In this document: in pieces, positions 44,481-52,766 of the stretch | Layout: every line of letters begins with the position of its first letter | Numbering within the stretch: the first letter of the stretch is position 1 | Assembly (NCBI GenBank): GCA_002162685.1 | Contig: MAAQ01000006.1 | Location: 1-61,333, forward strand | DNA: 61,333 bases | Direction: 5' to 3' | Origin: Flavobacteriales bacterium 33_180_T64 | Lineage (GTDB): Bacteria; Bacteroidota; Bacteroidia; Flavobacteriales; Flavobacteriaceae | Translations under genes and position numbers: made by a program | Notes under the pieces: model-generated | The model's input: only the letters and a program-made list of their open reading frames with translations | What the model was told of the DNA's origin: nothing | The model's database searches: none

Positions 44481-44505
44481 GACACTACTATTTCAAATAG
44501 GTCAC
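44481..44505 (-). promoter_or_regulatory. Direct-repeat promoter-like element, unit 1
   Basis: Minus strand: GTGAC (44505-44501), 15 bp, GTGTC (44485-44481), then TTAAA. The same pair with the same spacing occurs in units 2 and 3. It resembles an alternative-sigma (ECF-type) -35/-10 pair or a two-turn direct-repeat activator site. Confidence 0.45.
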
Positions 44506-44516
44506 ATTTCAAATAG

Positions 44517-44619
44517 AAAAAAAAAAAAACCTTTCCAGGGACGAAGAAAGGTTTAGTATTTGCGCTTATATATTAAAAAGGGTATATAGGGCGAATATTA
44601 TTACGAGCTTAAAATCAAT
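44517..44619 (-). ncRNA. Candidate small RNA unit 2 of tandem array
   Basis: The minus-strand unit follows the GTGAC-N15-GTGTC element at 44650-44626. It ends in a 9-bp hairpin (44527-44535 with 44546-44554) with a 10-nt loop and a run of 13 T. No ATG reading frame lies inside. The middle differs from units 1 and 3. Expected length about 100 nt. Confidence 0.45.
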
Positions 44620-44625
44620 TAATTA

Positions 44626-44650
44626 GACACGACTTTTTTAGATAAGTCAC
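44626..44650 (-). promoter_or_regulatory. Direct-repeat promoter-like element, unit 2
   Basis: Minus strand: GTGAC (44650-44646), 15 bp, GTGTC (44630-44626), then TAATTAA. Spacing is identical to the elements of units 1 and 3. Confidence 0.45.
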
Positions 44651-44656
44651 TTTTAT

Positions 44657-44774
44657 AAAAAAGAAAACTCTCCTAAGGGAGAGAAGGAGAGTTTTCACAA
44701 AAATTAGCTATTAATTATTAAAGATCTCAAGTGTCATTTTTTAGGGAAAACACCTGAACAATAATAATTCACAT
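44657..44774 (-). ncRNA. Candidate small RNA unit 3 of tandem array
   Basis: The minus-strand unit follows the element at 44805-44781. It ends in an 11-bp hairpin (44663-44673 with 44686-44696) and six T. A competing inner hairpin (CTCTCC with GGAGAG) is possible. The segment before the hairpin (AATTAATAGCTAATT) is nearly the same as in unit 1, pointing to duplication. No coding frame. Expected length about 115 nt. Confidence 0.45.
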
Positions 44775-44780
44775 TAATAA

Positions 44781-44805
44781 GACACAGCCCTTTTTAAAAA
44801 GTCAC
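44781..44805 (-). promoter_or_regulatory. Direct-repeat promoter-like element, unit 3
   Basis: Minus strand: GTGAC (44805-44801), 15 bp, GTGTC (44785-44781), then TTATTAA. It is divergent from the dapD promoter 45 bp away. The adjoining plus-strand word TCACATTAATTTT also forms the first 13 bases of the window. Confidence 0.45.
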
Positions 44806-44850
44806 ATTAATTTTTATTTATTTAGAATTTACTCAAATCAATTATAGATT

Positions 44851-44858
44851 TATCTTTG
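44851..44858 (+). promoter_or_regulatory. -7 promoter element of dapD
   Basis: TATCTTTG matches TAnnTTTG, 24 bases before the dapD ATG. The -33 region shows no clear TTG. Confidence 0.5.
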
Positions 44859-44882
44859 TAGCTATAGTAATTAAATTTAAGA

Positions 44883-45698
44883 ATGGAACAACTGCAACAA
44901 ACTATAGAAAATGCTTGGAATGATCGTTCATTATTAACCAACGAAAACACCATAAAAAGTATACGAAATGTTATCAATTTATTAGATGAAGGTACACTTA
45001 GAGTTGCTGAACCTAATGAAAATGGATGGCAAGTTAATGAATGGGTAAAAAAGGCTGTTGTCCTTTATTTCCCTATTCAAAAAATGGAAACTCTTGAAGC
45101 TGGTATTTTTGAGTATCATGATAAGATCCCATTAAAACGTGATTATAAAAAGAAAGGTATTCGTGTAGTACCAAATGCAGTGGCTAGACATGGCGCTTAT
45201 ATTTCTCCTGGAACTATTTTAATGCCAAGCTATGTAAACATTGGTGCTTATGTAGATGAAGGCACAATGGTTGATACTTGGGCTACTGTTGGAAGCTGTG
45301 CACAAATTGGTAAAAATGTACACTTATCAGGTGGTGTTGGTATTGGCGGTGTATTAGAGCCTTTACAAGCTGCTCCTGTAATTATTGAAGATGGCGCATT
45401 TATTGGATCACGTTGTATCGTTGTTGAAGGTGTACGTATAGAAAAAGAAGCTGTATTAGGCGCAAATGTCGTACTAACAATGAGTACAAAAATCATTGAT
45501 GTAACGGGAGATGAACCTGTTGAAATGAAAGGCATTGTTCCTGAACGTTCTGTAGTAATTCCAGGAAGTTATACCAAAGCATTCCCAGCAGGAGACTACA
45601 ATGTGCCTTGTGCTTTAATTATTGGTAAACGCAAAGAAAGTACCAACAAAAAAACATCACTTAATGATGCGTTAAGAGAATATGACGTGGCAGTATAA
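44883..45698 (+). CDS. dapD: Tetrahydrodipicolinate N-succinyltransferase
   Basis: 271 residues, the usual length. It succinylates tetrahydrodipicolinate in the succinylase branch to meso-diaminopimelate and lysine, feeding peptidoglycan synthesis. The N-terminal helical domain precedes the left-handed beta-helix of hexapeptide repeats (about 100-240; GAYVDEGTMVDTWATVGSCA, then GGVGIGGVLEPLQA). It stands alone with its own promoter; other dap genes are not here. Confidence 0.96.
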   Translation: MEQLQQTIENAWNDRSLLTNENTIKSIRNVINLLDEGTLRVAEPNENGWQVNEWVKKAVVLYFPIQKMETLEAGIFEYHDKIPLKRDYKKKGIRVVPNAVARHGAYISPGTILMPSYVNIGAYVDEGTMVDTWATVGSCAQIGKNVHLSGGVGIGGVLEPLQAAPVIIEDGAFIGSRCIVVEGVRIEKEAVLGANVVLTMSTKIIDVTGDEPVEMKGIVPERSVVIPGSYTKAFPAGDYNVPCALIIGKRKESTNKKTSLNDALREYDVAV

Positions 45699-45742
45699 AT
45701 AATATTGGAGTATCAAATAATAATATAATAACGTTTAGAGAT

Positions 45743-46801
45743 TTGAAAATCTTAATCATACAACAAAAAATGATTGGTGATGTACTCACTACAAGTATCT
45801 TGTTTGAAGCTTTAAAAGCTGAACATCCAGATGCTGAGTTACACTATATCATAAACACACATACATTCCCTGTTGTTGAGAACAATCCATTTATTGATAA
45901 ATTTTTATTTGTTACACCTAAAATTGAAAGCAATAAAGCAAAATTCATAAGTTTCTTAAAATCAATTAAAAAAGAAAAATATGATGCTGTAATTGATGTG
46001 TATTCTAAATTTTCTAGCAACCTGATGACAAAATTTTCAGAAGCACAAATTAAAATTTCAAAACAAAAATGGTATACATCGTATTATTATACCCATACCT
46101 ATAAAGAGTCCAAAACACCAAAAACAAACGCTGGTTTAGCTATTGAAAACAGATTACAATTATTAAAACCTTTATGTAATAATATTCCACAAAAACTACA
46201 CCCTAAAGTTTACTTAACTGCTAAAGAAATTGAAAATTCTAAGCAATTTTTAATCGACTCCAACATCGATTTATCAAAACCCTTGTTTATGATTAGTGTT
46301 TTGGGAAGTGGTAAAAACAAAACTTATCCGCTTTCTCATATGGCAGATTTAATAGATCTAATTGTAGAAGAAACTAACGGGCAAATTTTATTTAATTATA
46401 TCCCAAAACAAGCCGCTGAAGCAAAAACAGTATACAATTTCTGTAAAGCAGCAACAAAAAAACATATCTATTTTGATGTCTTTGGAAAAAGCTTACGTGA
46501 TTTCCTATCAATGACAAAGCATTGCACAGCTTTAATTGGTAATGAAGGTGGTGCAGTAAATATGGCAAAAGCACTAAACATTCCTACATTTACGGTATTC
46601 TCTCCATGGATTTTAAAAGAAGCGTGGAATATGTTTGATAATGATACAACTCATGTATCTATTCATTTAAAAGATATAAAACCTGAATTATACGAAGGCA
46701 AATCGCTAAAAAAAATGAAAGATCAAGTCTTTTCTTTATACGAATCATTTCCTCCAGAACTTATTATTCCGAAGCTAAAAACATACTTAAAACAATTTTA
46801 A
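45743..46801 (+). CDS. Glycosyltransferase family 9 (heptosyltransferase-like)
   Basis: 352 residues. The start is TTG at 45743, because the conserved GT9 beginning KILIIQQKMIGDVLTTS needs it and no ATG lies closer. GT-B fold: the N-terminal half ends near 160, and the C-terminal half has the nucleotide-binding LIGNEGGAVNMAKALNIP, the GT9 signature for ADP-heptose-type donors. It probably adds heptose or a similar sugar to the LPS core. It is convergent with the next gene with a 4-bp overlap of stop codons. Confidence 0.9.
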   Translation: MKILIIQQKMIGDVLTTSILFEALKAEHPDAELHYIINTHTFPVVENNPFIDKFLFVTPKIESNKAKFISFLKSIKKEKYDAVIDVYSKFSSNLMTKFSEAQIKISKQKWYTSYYYTHTYKESKTPKTNAGLAIENRLQLLKPLCNNIPQKLHPKVYLTAKEIENSKQFLIDSNIDLSKPLFMISVLGSGKNKTYPLSHMADLIDLIVEETNGQILFNYIPKQAAEAKTVYNFCKAATKKHIYFDVFGKSLRDFLSMTKHCTALIGNEGGAVNMAKALNIPTFTVFSPWILKEAWNMFDNDTTHVSIHLKDIKPELYEGKSLKKMKDQVFSLYESFPPELIIPKLKTYLKQF

Positions 46802-47619
46802 AATTTCTCAATACCAAAAGGAGTTTTAGTGATTTTTTCGTTTTTTGTAGTCGCTCTAATCTTTAGATTTTTTTCAATCATTTCAGGTTTCACATAACCT
46901 CTTGCGTGATCCAAATGTAAACAAACAGCACTATACCTCACTTGCTTTGCTTTAATTCCTGTATTAAATAAGCGCTCTCCTAATTCTCTATCTTCGCCTC
47001 CATATTGCATGCGTTCATCATAACCATTTACGGCAATAATATCTACTTTGTAACCAGATGCATTATGACCATTCCATGTTGCAGTAGTTGGTGTAAATGT
47101 ATTGAGTAACTTTTGTTTAAAACCTTTAGCTGTAATTTTATTGTTCTTGAATGACGATTTAAGTCCGTGAGATATCAACCATTCAATATCAAAACAACGT
47201 TGCGTTTTTATATCCGCTTCGGAAATAAGCTCACTAATATCCATTGGCAATTTAAAATAACCTCCAGATAAAAAATAACCCACTTCTCTTCTATCGATAT
47301 GCACTTGTAAAAAATCGGCTCTTGCCATACAATCACCATCTGTATACACTAAATAATCACCTTTAGCAGCAATGGTTGCCTTATTGAGAATTATCGTTTT
47401 TTGAAATCCGTTGTCTTCATGCCAAATATGCTGGATAGGGTAATTTACTCTAGTCTGCATAGAAGCAATCAATGCTTTGGTTACTTCGTCTGAACCATCA
47501 TCAGCAATAACAACTTCAAAATCTTTGAAGATTTGCGTCTCAAAACTCCATAATACTTTCTGTAGCCAATTAGGGCTATTATAGGTACTAATAATTACTG
47601 AAGTGTCTATAGGTTTCAT
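46798..47619 (-). CDS. Glycosyltransferase family 2 with galactosyltransferase-type C-terminus
   Basis: 273 residues, GT-A fold. VIISTYNSPNWLQKVL and VIADDGSDE mark the nucleotide-sugar site; YTDGDCMAR has the metal-binding DxD-type motif; MQYGGEDRELGERL is the Glyco_transf_7C-like acceptor region. It is probably cytoplasmic-face and adds a hexose in LPS core or surface-glycan synthesis. A related paralogue lies at 49180-49971. Convergent with the GT9 gene and divergent from the next GT2. Confidence 0.9.
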   Translation of the reverse strand: MKPIDTSVIISTYNSPNWLQKVLWSFETQIFKDFEVVIADDGSDEVTKALIASMQTRVNYPIQHIWHEDNGFQKTIILNKATIAAKGDYLVYTDGDCMARADFLQVHIDRREVGYFLSGGYFKLPMDISELISEADIKTQRCFDIEWLISHGLKSSFKNNKITAKGFKQKLLNTFTPTTATWNGHNASGYKVDIIAVNGYDERMQYGGEDRELGERLFNTGIKAKQVRYSAVCLHLDHARGYVKPEMIEKNLKIRATTKNEKITKTPFGIEKF

Positions 47620-47669
47620 TGGCTCAAAAATAGTTATTTTTACCCACTAAACGCATTGTAAATTTTATT

Positions 47670-48440
47670 TTGAAAACCCAAAACAGTAATATATCTGCTT
47701 TGATGATTACTTATAACGAAGTACATCATATTGAAGAGGTAATTAAAACTATAACTTTCGCCGATGAAATTGTAGTTATAGATTCTCACAGCAATGATGG
47801 TACGTTTGAAAAACTATCTGAAATGGATAACGTTAAAGTTATTCTAAGAGAATTCAAGAATTTTGCTGACCAACGCAATTATGCCATTGAACAAGCTAAT
47901 TGTGATTGGATTTTCTTTATTGATGCCGATGAGCGTTTAACTCTTAAATCTCAAAAAGAAATTGTAGAAACGGTAAAAAAACCTTCTGGAATTGAAGCTT
48001 TTAAAATCCCGAGACGTTTTATGTTTAATGACAAAGTTATGCGTTATAGCGGACTCCAAACTGACCGTGTATTTCGTTTGTTTAAAAAAGGGGTCACCAA
48101 ATATCGCGAAGATAAGCTCGTTCATGAATTATTAGATTTTAAAGGTGAATTCAAAATTTTAAAACACGATATGTTACATTTTTCGTTTAGTGATTATGAA
48201 AGTTACAAACGTAAAACAGAACATTATGGATTATTAAAAGCTCAAGAATTATTACAAAAAGGCAAACGTCCAAATGGATTTCATTTCTACATAAAACCTG
48301 CGTATAAATTTTTAACCAACTATATTTTTAGATTAGGATTTCTTGATGGGAAAGAAGGTTATATGATATGCACACTAAACGCTTATGGTGTGTTTTACAG
48401 ATATAAAGCCTTAGAGCGTCTACTTACGACGCCAAAATAG
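47670..48440 (+). CDS. Glycosyltransferase family 2, WaaE/KdtX-like
   Basis: 256 residues starting at TTG 47670 (conserved ISALMITYNEVHHIEEVI follows; no suitable ATG). GT-A fold with VIDSHSNDGT, NFADQRNYAIEQA and IDADERL, the pattern of WaaE/KdtX enzymes that place a glucose on heptose I of the LPS inner core. Its 3' end overlaps the convergent kinase-like gene by 21 bp. Confidence 0.9.
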   Translation: MKTQNSNISALMITYNEVHHIEEVIKTITFADEIVVIDSHSNDGTFEKLSEMDNVKVILREFKNFADQRNYAIEQANCDWIFFIDADERLTLKSQKEIVETVKKPSGIEAFKIPRRFMFNDKVMRYSGLQTDRVFRLFKKGVTKYREDKLVHELLDFKGEFKILKHDMLHFSFSDYESYKRKTEHYGLLKAQELLQKGKRPNGFHFYIKPAYKFLTNYIFRLGFLDGKEGYMICTLNAYGVFYRYKALERLLTTPK

Positions 48441-49187
48441 AAGCTTATTTTTGAGTCGCTTTTTTCGATGGTAACGGTTTTGAAATGCTTCAGTATACGT
48501 CCACATTAAATTTAAAATTTTATTATAATCTTCACCAGAACATTTGGCATATTCATCACTCATAATTTCTACCATAAATTTATGAGTTGTCAATTTTGCG
48601 AAATTTCTAATTCGGATATCAAAACTTAAAGGTTTAAATTCCATTCTGTTTAAATCAACCAAAAAAAACTGATACGTATCGCCTTCTTTTTTAATCAATG
48701 TATTTCCTGGAGAATGATCTAAAAAATGAACTTTCTTTTCATGCAATTTATAAGTAAATCGTGTAAAAGCTCGTAAAATTTCTTCGTGATTTGGATACTC
48801 AAAATCTGTAGTGAGTTCTCGATAAGTTAATTCACAGTCTAACTGCTCGCTTATATAGTAACTCTTTTTGAATAAAAAAGGAGTTTTAAACTCGTAGAAA
48901 GCTATAGGTTGTGGCGTACCAATATCCAGACTTTGTAACCATTTCCCGTACTCGAAAGAACGTTGAGCTTTACTTTTTCTGAAGAATTTATAAGCCACTT
49001 GATTAATAAAATTAGGAATCCTGAACGACTTTACATTTAAAGTTTTATCGTCTAATTCAAAGAGTTTTAAAGAATTCCGATCTTGATTTCCAAAATCCGC
49101 TCCTTTAGTATCATAATTAGTAATGATATCATCAAGAAAAGTTTCATTTTTCTTAAAACTACCGTGTATTTGCTTGGTTCTATTCAC
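48420..49187 (-). CDS. Kdo/LPS-core kinase-like protein
   Basis: 255 residues. Protein-kinase-like fold of the Kdo kinase (KdkA/WaaP) type: a catalytic-loop-like LDHSPGNTLI (HRD-equivalent Asp, then Asn) and a metal-binding Asp in LVDLNRM. It probably phosphorylates Kdo or heptose of the LPS inner core. It overlaps the upstream GT2 gene by 8 bp (same strand), so the two are coupled, and overlaps the convergent WaaE-like gene by 21 bp. Confidence 0.85.
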   Translation of the reverse strand: MNRTKQIHGSFKKNETFLDDIITNYDTKGADFGNQDRNSLKLFELDDKTLNVKSFRIPNFINQVAYKFFRKSKAQRSFEYGKWLQSLDIGTPQPIAFYEFKTPFLFKKSYYISEQLDCELTYRELTTDFEYPNHEEILRAFTRFTYKLHEKKVHFLDHSPGNTLIKKEGDTYQFFLVDLNRMEFKPLSFDIRIRNFAKLTTHKFMVEIMSDEYAKCSGEDYNKILNLMWTYTEAFQNRYHRKKRLKNKLLFWRRK

Positions 49188-49971
49188 TTAAATATTTATC
49201 AATTCCGTGGTTACACCAAACGGTTTTATTTTTTACAGCATCAACTTCCATTTGATGATTTTCGTCTAATTTATCTTTTGGTTTTTCATAATGATAAATA
49301 TGATAAACGATAGCTATGTTTTTGAGCCTTCTATTTAACAATCCATAATTATAAAAACGTCTTCCTAATTCTGAGTCTTCCCTTCCCCATCCTTCAAAAT
49401 CTTCATTATATCCATTAACAGCAATAAAATCTTCACGAGAGAATGACATATTACAACCTCGGTTTTTTAAATTAAAACCGTTACTTTCTTTATAAAAAGT
49501 ACTTAAAACAGGTAAATGTAAGGCTCTACCTCTTTTCTTGATGCCTTTTGAAAACACATTAAAACGTATTTTTTGTGTTTTAAAAAGCCTTTCTAAATAC
49601 GCTTCCTTAATAGAAACTCTACATCCCGAAAGGTACACACCTTGTCGCGCATAACGTAAATGGTCTTTTATAAATGAGGGATGAAGTATACAATCACCAT
49701 CGACTTGAATAATATAATCACCTTGAGCTTTAGCAACCGCTTTATTAATAATCATCGATTTTCTAAATCCACTATCTTCCTGCCATACATGATGAACAGG
49801 GATTCTAAACTTGGATTTATAAGTGTCGATAAGTGTTTTTGTATTCATTTTAGAACCATCATCAGCAATTATAATTTCCGTAGGTATCACTTGTTGTTTC
49901 AGCACACTTTTAAGGACGAGCTCTAAGGCTTCTGTCCAGTTATATGTGGAAATAACCAATGACGTTTTCAT
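49180..49971 (-). CDS. Glycosyltransferase family 2 with galactosyltransferase-type C-terminus (paralogue)
   Basis: 263 residues from the ATG at 49971 (MKTSLVISTYNWTEALEL), the conserved GT2 start; in-frame ATGs up to 50025 add a poorly conserved extension. It shares the layout of the GT2 at 46798: IIADDGSK, QVDGDCILH and FEGWGREDSELGRRF. The pair probably arose by duplication and may add successive sugars. It overlaps the kinase-like gene by 8 bp. Confidence 0.9.
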   Translation of the reverse strand: MKTSLVISTYNWTEALELVLKSVLKQQVIPTEIIIADDGSKMNTKTLIDTYKSKFRIPVHHVWQEDSGFRKSMIINKAVAKAQGDYIIQVDGDCILHPSFIKDHLRYARQGVYLSGCRVSIKEAYLERLFKTQKIRFNVFSKGIKKRGRALHLPVLSTFYKESNGFNLKNRGCNMSFSREDFIAVNGYNEDFEGWGREDSELGRRFYNYGLLNRRLKNIAIVYHIYHYEKPKDKLDENHQMEVDAVKNKTVWCNHGIDKYLSE

Positions 49972-50104
49972 ATGTGCTTGTGATTTCATTAGCACAAAAC
50001 TACAACTTTTATATATTGAACTCAAACCTGTCGTCTGTTCTTAAATGTTTTTTTGGTTACTTTGTAGAATATTAAAACTATCTAACATTCTACATTAACT
50101 ATCA

Positions 50105-51220
50105 ATGAAATTATTACAAATCACTGCATCTGGAGTCTGGAGAGGTCATGAACAAAAAATTATTTACCTCTATGAAGCATATAGAGATAATAATACGTTT
50201 GAAGACCAATATATAGTATGTGCAAAAAACACACCTATCTACGACATTGCAACTAAAAAAAACATGCAAGTGATTGGATTTGATTTCAAATCTGAATACG
50301 ATTTTAAATTTGCAAAACAACTCGCAAAAATTGTAAAAGAAAAAGATATTGATGTTGTATTAATGCATAATAGCAAATCACACACACTAGCCGTTTTAGC
50401 ACATAAATTCTACAAAATGAATGCCCCTTTAGTATTATGTAGAACACTAATAAGGCGTGTAGACACCAATGCTTTACGCAAATGGAAATACAATTACAAA
50501 GGTATCAAACGCATTCTATGTGTTTCACAAGCTGTAGTAGATGTCTTAAAATTTGCTGTAAAAGATCATAGCAAACTTAGTATTGTTGGTAGTGTTACAG
50601 ATATAGATAAATTTAAAAAGCAAGCACCAACCGGAATGCTTCATGAAGAGTTTAACATTCCTAAAGACTATAAACTTATAGGAAACATTGCTGCTTTCAC
50701 TGGATTTAAAGACCACTATACTTGGGTAGATACTGTTGAAATATTAGTAAAAAGACAAACCGTAAAGGCAAAATATATTTTAGTTGGCATTGGCGAATTA
50801 GAAGAAGAAATCAAACAATATGTTAGTGATAAAAATTTAAATGATCATATTATCTTTGCTGGTTTTAGAAAGGATATTCCAGAATTACTTCCAGAGTTTA
50901 ACTTGTTTATGTTTACTTCTAATAATGAACCTACAGGTGGTGTTTTATTAGAATCTTATGCTTGTAGAGTGCCAATTGTTGCTGCTAATGCTGGTGGAAT
51001 CCCAGAAGTTATTGTCGACAAAAAAACGGGATTGCTAGCCGAAGTTGGTAATCCAATAGATTTTGCAGACAAAGTAGAATTACTTATAAATGATGACGTT
51101 TTACAACATGAGTTAATTGAAAACGGATACCAACATTTAAAAGACAACTTTACAAAAGATGTCATTTCTCAAAAATTTTATGACGAATTAAAAATGATAA
51201 CAAACAAATATGAAAGATAA
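50105..51220 (+). CDS. Glycosyltransferase family 4
   Basis: 371 residues, GT-B fold. The N-terminal half starts MKLLQITASGVWRGHEQKI. The C-terminal half carries the GT4 donor-binding region NEPTGGVLLESYACRVPIV with the E-x7-E pattern, then AGGIPEVI. A retaining transferase for LPS core or O-unit synthesis. The next gene overlaps its end by 11 bp, indicating coupling. Confidence 0.92.
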   Translation: MKLLQITASGVWRGHEQKIIYLYEAYRDNNTFEDQYIVCAKNTPIYDIATKKNMQVIGFDFKSEYDFKFAKQLAKIVKEKDIDVVLMHNSKSHTLAVLAHKFYKMNAPLVLCRTLIRRVDTNALRKWKYNYKGIKRILCVSQAVVDVLKFAVKDHSKLSIVGSVTDIDKFKKQAPTGMLHEEFNIPKDYKLIGNIAAFTGFKDHYTWVDTVEILVKRQTVKAKYILVGIGELEEEIKQYVSDKNLNDHIIFAGFRKDIPELLPEFNLFMFTSNNEPTGGVLLESYACRVPIVAANAGGIPEVIVDKKTGLLAEVGNPIDFADKVELLINDDVLQHELIENGYQHLKDNFTKDVISQKFYDELKMITNKYER

Positions 51221-52175
51221 AAAAGTATTATTTATCACTTTCGATTTAAGTGGTTATTATGATCATATTTCTAAAGGTCTAAGCAAGCATTTTTCAGATG
51301 TAGAATCTCATAATATTGCCTATATTGAATTTAAATACAAGAATATATTTCAGAAAATATATTCAGCCTTTTATAAAATAATCAAAAAGCAAAAATTAAA
51401 AAATTTCTATAAGCTTCAGCCAATTATTGAGTCTACTCAAGGAAAAACATATGATTATATTATCATTGTAAGACCAGATTTATTTTTTGATGTTCAACTA
51501 CAGCAACTAAAAAAAAGAACCAAACATTTTATAGCATACTACCACGATTCAATAAATAATATTGAAAGAAAAAAAGATGTCATACATTTCTTCGATAAGG
51601 TTTATGCCTATGAAAAAAAAGATGTTAAAGACTACAATTTAGATTTTCTAGCTAATTTTATTTATCTAGATAATTATCCAAGCCTTACTCCTATAGAATA
51701 TGATGGGTTTACCATAATGTCAAAAGATTATCGTTTAGAAACTTTAGAAAAAATAGCCTCATTTTTTAAAGCTAATAATATTAGTTATAAATTTTTAGTG
51801 CACTCAGATAAAGAACAACCAAAATCTGATAGTCTCACATTTATTACAAAAAGACAAAATAATCAAACTGTCCTAGAGCATATCAGCAAATGTAATTTTA
51901 TTATAGATATTCATAAATATGGAATTCAAAATGGACTCACATTTAGAGTTTTTGAAAGTTTATTTTTTCAAAAAAAATTAATTACATCAAACCATGACAT
52001 TAAAACATACGACTTTTACAATCCAAATAACATTTATGTTTTAGAGCCTAATAAACCTGTAGAAATACCGCTTGAATTTTTTAATACACCATATCAAGCT
52101 TTACCAGAAGCTATATATCAAAAATATCATTACACGAATTGGATTACTACTCTTATAAATAAAAATGACATCTGA
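51210..52175 (+). CDS. Putative glycosyltransferase, CgeB-like
   Basis: 321 residues. A Rossmann-like start (KKVLFITFDLSGYYDHI) and a C-terminal half with HISKCNFIIDIHKYGIQNGLTFRVFESLF resemble CgeB-type GT-B proteins in which a late Glu contacts the donor. The assignment is weak. It is linked by short overlaps (11 bp each) to the GT4 gene before and tsaC after, so it is transcribed with the glycan genes. Confidence 0.65.
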   Translation: MKDKKVLFITFDLSGYYDHISKGLSKHFSDVESHNIAYIEFKYKNIFQKIYSAFYKIIKKQKLKNFYKLQPIIESTQGKTYDYIIIVRPDLFFDVQLQQLKKRTKHFIAYYHDSINNIERKKDVIHFFDKVYAYEKKDVKDYNLDFLANFIYLDNYPSLTPIEYDGFTIMSKDYRLETLEKIASFFKANNISYKFLVHSDKEQPKSDSLTFITKRQNNQTVLEHISKCNFIIDIHKYGIQNGLTFRVFESLFFQKKLITSNHDIKTYDFYNPNNIYVLEPNKPVEIPLEFFNTPYQALPEAIYQKYHYTNWITTLINKNDI

Positions 52176-52740
52176 ACAATTACACAACGACGTTGAAAAA
52201 GCGCTTCAAGTTATAAAACAAGGAGGAATTATTCTCTATCCAACCGATACCGTTTGGGGAATTGGATGCGATGCAACTAACTATGAAGCCGTAAAAAAAA
52301 TATATAAACTTAAAGAACGACAAGACTCTAAAGCTTTGATTTGTTTAGTCAATAACTATGGAATGCTAGAAAGACATGTAGACAACGTTCCTAATTTAGC
52401 ATATACAATTCTTGATGTAGCTATTAAGCCAACCACAGTTATTTATGATAGTCCTGCAGGAATTGCCGAGAATTTAATCGCAGACGATAACACCTTAGCT
52501 ATAAGAGTTGTAAAACATAAATTTTGCGAAAAACTTATAAGAAATTTAAGAAAACCTCTAGTATCTACCTCTGCAAATATTAGTGGTCAACCCTCCCCAA
52601 AATCATTCAAAGAAATAAGTGAAGAGATTTTAAAAGGTGTGGACTATGTCGTAAATTTGCAAAACACCAAAAGTGAGACAAAATCATCATCAATTATTAA
52701 ATTAGGAAATGATGGTAGTATTCAAATTATACGCAAATAG
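52165..52740 (+). CDS. tsaC: Threonylcarbamoyl-AMP synthase
   Basis: 191 residues, the short TsaC/YrdC type without the Sua5 C-terminal domain. It makes threonylcarbamoyl-AMP for t6A37 of ANN-decoding tRNAs. Conserved segments are YPTDTVWGIGCDA, KERQDSKALICLV and VSTSANISGQPSP. It overlaps the upstream glycan gene by 11 bp, an odd but probably compactness-driven linkage. Confidence 0.95.
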   Translation: MTSEQLHNDVEKALQVIKQGGIILYPTDTVWGIGCDATNYEAVKKIYKLKERQDSKALICLVNNYGMLERHVDNVPNLAYTILDVAIKPTTVIYDSPAGIAENLIADDNTLAIRVVKHKFCEKLIRNLRKPLVSTSANISGQPSPKSFKEISEEILKGVDYVVNLQNTKSETKSSSIIKLGNDGSIQIIRK

Positions 52741-52766
52741 ATACTTACTTCGAGTAATTTTTGATA

